Below are positions 24,659 through 26,153 of a stretch of 26,153 bases of DNA, piece by piece. The translations under genes and the position numbers were made by a program. Under the pieces are notes generated by a model, which ran no database searches, was not told where the DNA came from, and worked only from the letters and a program-made list of their open reading frames with translations. The DNA is from Candidatus Heimdallarchaeota archaeon (GTDB taxonomy: Archaea > Asgardarchaeota > Heimdallarchaeia > Heimdallarchaeales > Kariarchaeaceae), in the NCBI GenBank assembly GCA_029882335.1, contig JAOUKW010000011.1, positions 1-26,153 of the forward strand, written 5' to 3'. Position 1 is the stretch's first letter. Every line of letters begins with the position of its first letter.

Positions 24659-25873
24659 TTAATAAAATTTATTCATAATATTCATTCCATCTTCATGATA
24701 TTCTTTTTGATTTGTAACTAATCTGAAAAAATTGCCTAATCTACTTAAAATAGCTCCTCCCATCCAGCTTGAATACAATGGATTTTCAGAAAAAATAATA
24801 TTATATTTATAATCACTAGATATGATCTCCCTTAATTCTGTTTTCATTCGTGGATGCAAACCTTGTAATTGAGCTCCGCCACCAACAATACAAATATTTT
24901 CCAATAATTCTTTAGTAATTGAATTATGCAATTCTAAATCTGTTATAGCAATTACAACTTCTTTTAGAAGTGTAGGGAGTGATTTTGAAGATATATCTAG
25001 TAATTTGGGTTGAAAATACAATTCTGATGCAGTGTTCAGGATACTTGATAATTCATTTGTAACAAAATTATGGATATCTATGTTTGTCATATTTGTTAGG
25101 TCCAAAGTTCTTGTTTTTACATCTGGTGAATCTATTTTAGGTTTCGTAGAATTCTCTTCTATTGACACCTCAAAATTTTCAAATTCTTCACTAGATGAAG
25201 AAACACTGCAATATTCTTCTTTAATACTATTTGTGAAGGATGGAATGTCAACATTAAACTCAAGTAAATGTTTTCTGATAAACTGATTTATATATTCACT
25301 CCCATATTCTGCAATGTAATATTTTTTTATCTTATTTGAGGGGTATGCGTCAAATAAACAGCTACTCTCATAAAAAGGTACAATTGTGGTAGTAGTACCT
25401 CCCAAATCGATTATTATCCCTGTTGTTTTCTGTAAGGAATATAATGATAATACTTGTTGGTTTATTAAATATAATCCTGGAAAATTAATAGTTTCAAACA
25501 TGAATTCAACCATTAATTCACGGTTTTTCAATCCATTATGAATATGATCTAATATCAAAACTAAATGTTCACTAGGACTACTTCTTAATTGTGAATAAAA
25601 AATATCCGACCAAATTTGCTTTAGCTCATCCCAATGTCGCATTTTACCGTTACAAATTGGAAAAACCGTATTAAAATTCTCAGGGGGAACCTGTAATGCA
25701 AAGGATCCAATTTGATAATCTTTATGATATCCTTCTGATTTGAATTTCGGTTTTGGATTGCTAATTACTGTTTGAGTCACATATCTAGGCAATTCAAAAT
25801 TGTTGAAATCACATTTCATATAACTAGAACCATTATCAATTATGATTGCTTGATTTGGATTTGAATTAGCCAT
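24659..25873 (-). CDS. Actin-superfamily protein (Asgard actin-related protein)
   Basis: 404 residues (actin has ~375). Colinear with eukaryotic actin: phosphate-1 loop IIIDNGSSYMK (D13), FPICNGKMRHWDELKQIWSD (actin PIEHGIVTNWDDMEKIW), INQQVLSLYSLQKTTGIIID (retaining the Gln equivalent to actin Q137), phosphate-2 loop DLGGTTTTIVPFYE, adenosine motif IVGGGAQLQG, and SSWMGGAILSRL (actin SVWIGGSILASL). In the phosphate-2 loop, the positions of actin D157 and H161 are Gly and Thr here, so ATP hydrolysis may be slow or lost. A Ser/Glu-rich insertion (about residues 215-245) sits in the region of subdomain 4. Asgard genomes carry several such actin-related proteins besides lokiactin; this looks like one of the divergent ones. 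It stands alone between remnants and repeat copy 2. Confidence 0.93.
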   Translation of the reverse strand: MANSNPNQAIIIDNGSSYMKCDFNNFELPRYVTQTVISNPKPKFKSEGYHKDYQIGSFALQVPPENFNTVFPICNGKMRHWDELKQIWSDIFYSQLRSSPSEHLVLILDHIHNGLKNRELMVEFMFETINFPGLYLINQQVLSLYSLQKTTGIIIDLGGTTTTIVPFYESSCLFDAYPSNKIKKYYIAEYGSEYINQFIRKHLLEFNVDIPSFTNSIKEEYCSVSSSSEEFENFEVSIEENSTKPKIDSPDVKTRTLDLTNMTNIDIHNFVTNELSSILNTASELYFQPKLLDISSKSLPTLLKEVVIAITDLELHNSITKELLENICIVGGGAQLQGLHPRMKTELREIISSDYKYNIIFSENPLYSSWMGGAILSRLGNFFRLVTNQKEYHEDGMNIMNKFY

Positions 25874-26041
25874 AACTAAAATTCCAGTGAATTTATTTAA
25901 AAGTTCTTATTATAATAGATTCGTTATTTTTTGATAATATATTGTTTGATTTTATTCAACTACTTATTCATTAATTTCTTGCAGAAATTATATTAGATTG
26001 AATCGTTTATTTGCCATTGAATATTATTAAATTAGCAATAG

Positions 26042-26153
26042 TTACATGATAATTTTTGTATATACATCAATTTGTGACTCAATTTTCAATTCAGTAGTTT
26101 TTAAACTGAATTACAATAGTTCATAATCTAGCATTACTTATATGTTAATGCTA
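26042..26153 (+). repeat. Copy 2 of the repeat, truncated by window end
   Basis: 112 bp matching 23535-23647 in the same orientation with three differences (G to A, one A deleted, A to T). It starts 168 bp upstream of the actin gene's start, in intergenic DNA, and runs into the window end within the second hairpin. Whether the whole 421-bp element follows cannot be seen. Confidence 0.9.

Overview
The window is AT-rich DNA that most resembles an Asgard archaeon (Promethearchaeota, possibly Heimdall-type; the lineage is inference). The evidence is a divergent actin-family gene with eukaryote-like actin motifs (24659-25873, minus), a TrmB-type regulator, BRE/TATA-like promoters, short or absent leaders, and several small secreted proteins with a Ser/Asn-rich stalk and a C-terminal membrane anchor. 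I see no rRNA, tRNA or CRISPR array.

Layout. 1-3560: 3' end of a FAD-dependent monooxygenase, a double-GNAT acetyltransferase and a nuclease (NERD-like)-helicase fusion. 3645-9428: three envelope-type proteins, namely a 1010-residue TPR protein with two membrane helices, a signal-peptide surface protein, and a membrane-anchored beta-propeller protein with a C-terminal cysteine cluster. 9798-11851: a tight ABC-2 exporter operon whose ATPase and permease are separated by two tiny membrane proteins, one of only 39 residues. A two-helix membrane protein with a winged-helix tail (11894) and a 12-helix MMPL/RND transporter (12471) follow on the other strand. 14967-18734: a winged-helix protein fused to a degenerate methyltransferase-like domain, next to a phosphonate/phosphite-type ABC importer (phnD, phnC, phnE). 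18947-22224: a secreted protein, a small STAS-like protein, a TrmB-family regulator and a thioredoxin-fold protein resembling deiodinases. 22281-23199: a methyltransferase translationally coupled to a small surface-protein gene that appears frameshifted.

23362-26153 is the most unusual part. A 421-bp element (23538-23958) with 23-bp imperfect terminal inverted repeats and many hairpins sits inside a broken UbiA prenyltransferase gene: the UbiA C-terminus can be read on one side (23362-23538) and its DIKDISGDR motif region on the other (24003-24182). The UbiA remnant abuts, head to head, the C-terminal remnant of a UMF1/Atg22-like transporter, as if one deletion removed the 5' halves of two divergent genes. 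A second copy of the element's left 113 bp, with 3 differences, begins at 26042 and runs off the window, so the actin gene lies between two direct repeats.

Regulation visible in the sequence: an 11-bp motif GGATAACCGAA occurs exactly upstream of the surface-protein gene at 6879 and upstream of phnD. At phnD a one-mismatch inverted copy places the predicted TATA box between the two. Start codons were moved inward from the longest frame where a ribosome-binding site, first ATG or promoter position argued for it.
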